Positions 4,913 through 6,027 of a stretch of DNA of 6,027 nucleotides are shown here, one piece after another. Each line of letters opens with the position of its first letter. The stretch's first letter is position 1. A model generated the notes under the pieces. That model saw nothing but the letters and a program-made list of their open reading frames with translations, had not been told where the DNA came from and searched no databases. The position numbers and the translations under genes are program-made. This DNA comes from Planctomycetota bacterium (GTDB taxonomy: Bacteria; Planctomycetota; SBBH01; JAHFOU01), in contig JAHFOU010000154.1 in NCBI GenBank assembly GCA_023261525.1, forward strand, positions 1 through 6,027, written 5' to 3'.

Positions 4913-6027
4913 ATGTGCGGGATCGCCGGCTGGTCGGGGGGCGCATTGGGCGATGAGGCCGTCCTGGACCGCATGGTCTCGACCCTGAGGCACCGCGGCC
5001 CCGACGGGAAGGCCCTCTGGACCTCCGGCCCCGCGGCCCTGGGCATGCAGCGCCTGTCCATCGTGGACCTGAAGACGGGGGACCAGCCTTACGTCGCCGG
5101 GGAGGTCCACTGCGTCTTCAACGGGGAGATCTACAACTTCCATGCGCTGAGGCAGGAGCTGGAGGCCCAGGGCCACCGCTTCGCGGGCCGTTCCGACGGG
5201 GAGGTGATTCCCCACCTGTACCTGGAGGATCCGAAGGGTTTCGTCTCCCGGCTGGAGGGGATGTTCGCCTTCGCCCTCTGGGATGCCCGCTCCGGGGAAC
5301 TGGTCCTGGGGCGGGACCGCTTCGGGATCAAGCCCCTGCACTACGCCGTCCTTCCGACGGGCCTCCTCTTCGGCTCGGAGATTTCGGCGCTCCTGGCGCA
5401 TCCGGAACTTCCCCCTGGGGAGGGGGAAGTGGATGAGGAAGCCCTCGGACACTGGCTTTCGCTCCGCTATGTCCCGGACCCGTACACCCTCTGGAAGGGG
5501 ATCCGCACCCTGGCGCCCGGGACCGTCCTGACCTACCGGCCTGGCGGCGAGGTCCGCCTGAGGGAATACGCCCGGCCCGCCCTGCGCGCCCGGGCCGAGG
5601 CTCCCTCGCCGGAGGCTTTGCGGGAGGCCTTTCTTCAGGCGGTCGAGCGCCACCTCATGGGGGACGTCGAGGTGGGGGTCTTCCTGAGCGGGGGGGTGGA
5701 CTCCACGGCCCTGCTGGGCGCCATGCGCCAGCTGAGGTCCGGCCCCATCCACTCCTTCTCCGTCGGATTCCCGGGCCATCCCGGCGACGACGAGAGGGCC
5801 CAGGCGGCGCGCTCCGCGGCCCGCGCCGGCACGGTCCACCATGCCGTGGAGATGACGGAGGAGGAGTTCTTCGCCTCCTTGCCGGAGGCCATCGCCCACT
5901 TCGGGCAGCCCTTCGCCGACCCTTCGGCCCTGCCCCTGATGAAACTGGCCCGGGAGGCCGGACGGAGCGTCAAGGTGGTCCTCTCGGGAGAGGGCGCCGA
6001 CGAGCTCTTCGGCGGCTACCAGGGCTA
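4913..6027 (+). CDS. asnB: Glutamine-hydrolysing asparagine synthase / AsnB-type amidotransferase, 3'-truncated by window edge
   Basis: The first 371 codons (plus two bases) of a class II glutamine amidotransferase; full-length relatives usually have about 600-650 residues. Met1 is followed by Cys2, the N-terminal nucleophile that releases ammonia from glutamine. Glutaminase-domain residues are in place: RHRGPDG (26-32), Arg47 in QRLSIVDL, NGEIYN (70-75), and Ser94-Asp95 in SDGEVI (the more usual form is SDTEVI). LSGGVDS (258-264) is the pyrophosphate-loop that binds ATP in the synthetase domain, and SGEGADELFGGY (358-369) follows near the edge. Both active sites therefore look intact as far as visible. 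In housekeeping form it makes asparagine from aspartate. In polysaccharide loci, paralogues such as WbpS or exosortase-associated amidotransferases are thought to amidate sugars or other glycan precursors, which context favours here (inference). The aspartate-binding part of the protein is outside the window, so the substrate cannot be decided. It is probably co-transcribed with the regulator. Confidence 0.94.
   Translation, partial: MCGIAGWSGGALGDEAVLDRMVSTLRHRGPDGKALWTSGPAALGMQRLSIVDLKTGDQPYVAGEVHCVFNGEIYNFHALRQELEAQGHRFAGRSDGEVIPHLYLEDPKGFVSRLEGMFAFALWDARSGELVLGRDRFGIKPLHYAVLPTGLLFGSEISALLAHPELPPGEGEVDEEALGHWLSLRYVPDPYTLWKGIRTLAPGTVLTYRPGGEVRLREYARPALRARAEAPSPEALREAFLQAVERHLMGDVEVGVFLSGGVDSTALLGAMRQLRSGPIHSFSVGFPGHPGDDERAQAARSAARAGTVHHAVEMTEEEFFASLPEAIAHFGQPFADPSALPLMKLAREAGRSVKVVLSGEGADELFGGYQG
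5407..5430. repeat. Perfect inverted repeat (hairpin) inside asnB
   Basis: Ten-base arms (ACTTCCCCCT and its exact reverse complement) separated by a GGGG loop. It encodes residues 165-173 (LPPGEGEV region), in a Pro/Gly/Glu-rich stretch late in the glutaminase domain. No T-run follows. The function is unknown; it may be chance in a GC-rich gene, or a small palindromic element that was absorbed into the coding sequence. Confidence 0.55.

Noticed and set aside
4067..5899. A 610-codon open frame on the - strand opposite the GT2, regulator and asnB genes
   Set aside because: It is a shadow of strong third-position G/C bias: it crosses three well-supported genes, and its translation is low-complexity (Gly, Gln, Ala, Arg, Pro) with no recognisable domain.

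Overview
The window is a compact, high-GC (by eye about two thirds G+C), single-direction stretch of bacterial DNA. Six genes on the + strand are packed with overlaps or gaps of a few bases. The strong third-position G/C preference produces long but meaningless open frames on the opposite strand. The gene content is that of a cell-surface or extracellular polysaccharide locus from a Gram-negative-type bacterium. The GC content and gene style would fit groups such as Acidobacteriota/Holophagae or deltaproteobacterial lineages, but the sequence contains no taxonomic marker and this is only a guess.

Layout: (1) 3-1118, the C-terminal part of a multi-spanning GT-C/GT39-type glycosyltransferase with a long hydrophilic tail. 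(2) 1120-2508, an AlgI-like MBOAT O-acyltransferase. (3) 2477-3529, a membrane-anchored SGNH-hydrolase-like protein whose start lies inside the MBOAT gene. (4) 3531-4244, a family 2 glycosyltransferase of the dolichyl-phosphate-sugar-synthase type. (5) 4247-4909, a winged-helix (MarR/EPS-associated type) regulator fused to a Rossmann-like domain. (6) 4913 to the window end, the first 371 residues of a glutamine-hydrolysing asparagine synthase (AsnB-type amidotransferase).

Likely joint role (inference): the GT2 enzyme makes a lipid-linked sugar or adds a sugar on the cytoplasmic side. The GT-C enzyme transfers sugars on the outer face of the membrane. The MBOAT and SGNH pair O-acylates (probably O-acetylates) the exported glycan, as in the AlgI/AlgJ/AlgX, PatA/PatB and DltB/DltD pairs. 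The AsnB-type enzyme may amidate a uronic acid or other precursor. The regulator would tune the downstream part of the locus.

The most striking non-coding signal is at 4233-4280, at the GT2/regulator boundary. Two directly abutting 24-bp palindromic units, the second one perfect, share the core GTTCAY-N4-GTGAAC. They overlap a TATAGT -10-like element. This looks like a tandem operator for autoregulation of the regulator-asnB segment, and it calls the regulator's start codon into question. There is no gene-free stretch over 300 bases, and I see no RNA genes, insertion sequences, CRISPR arrays or convincing terminators.
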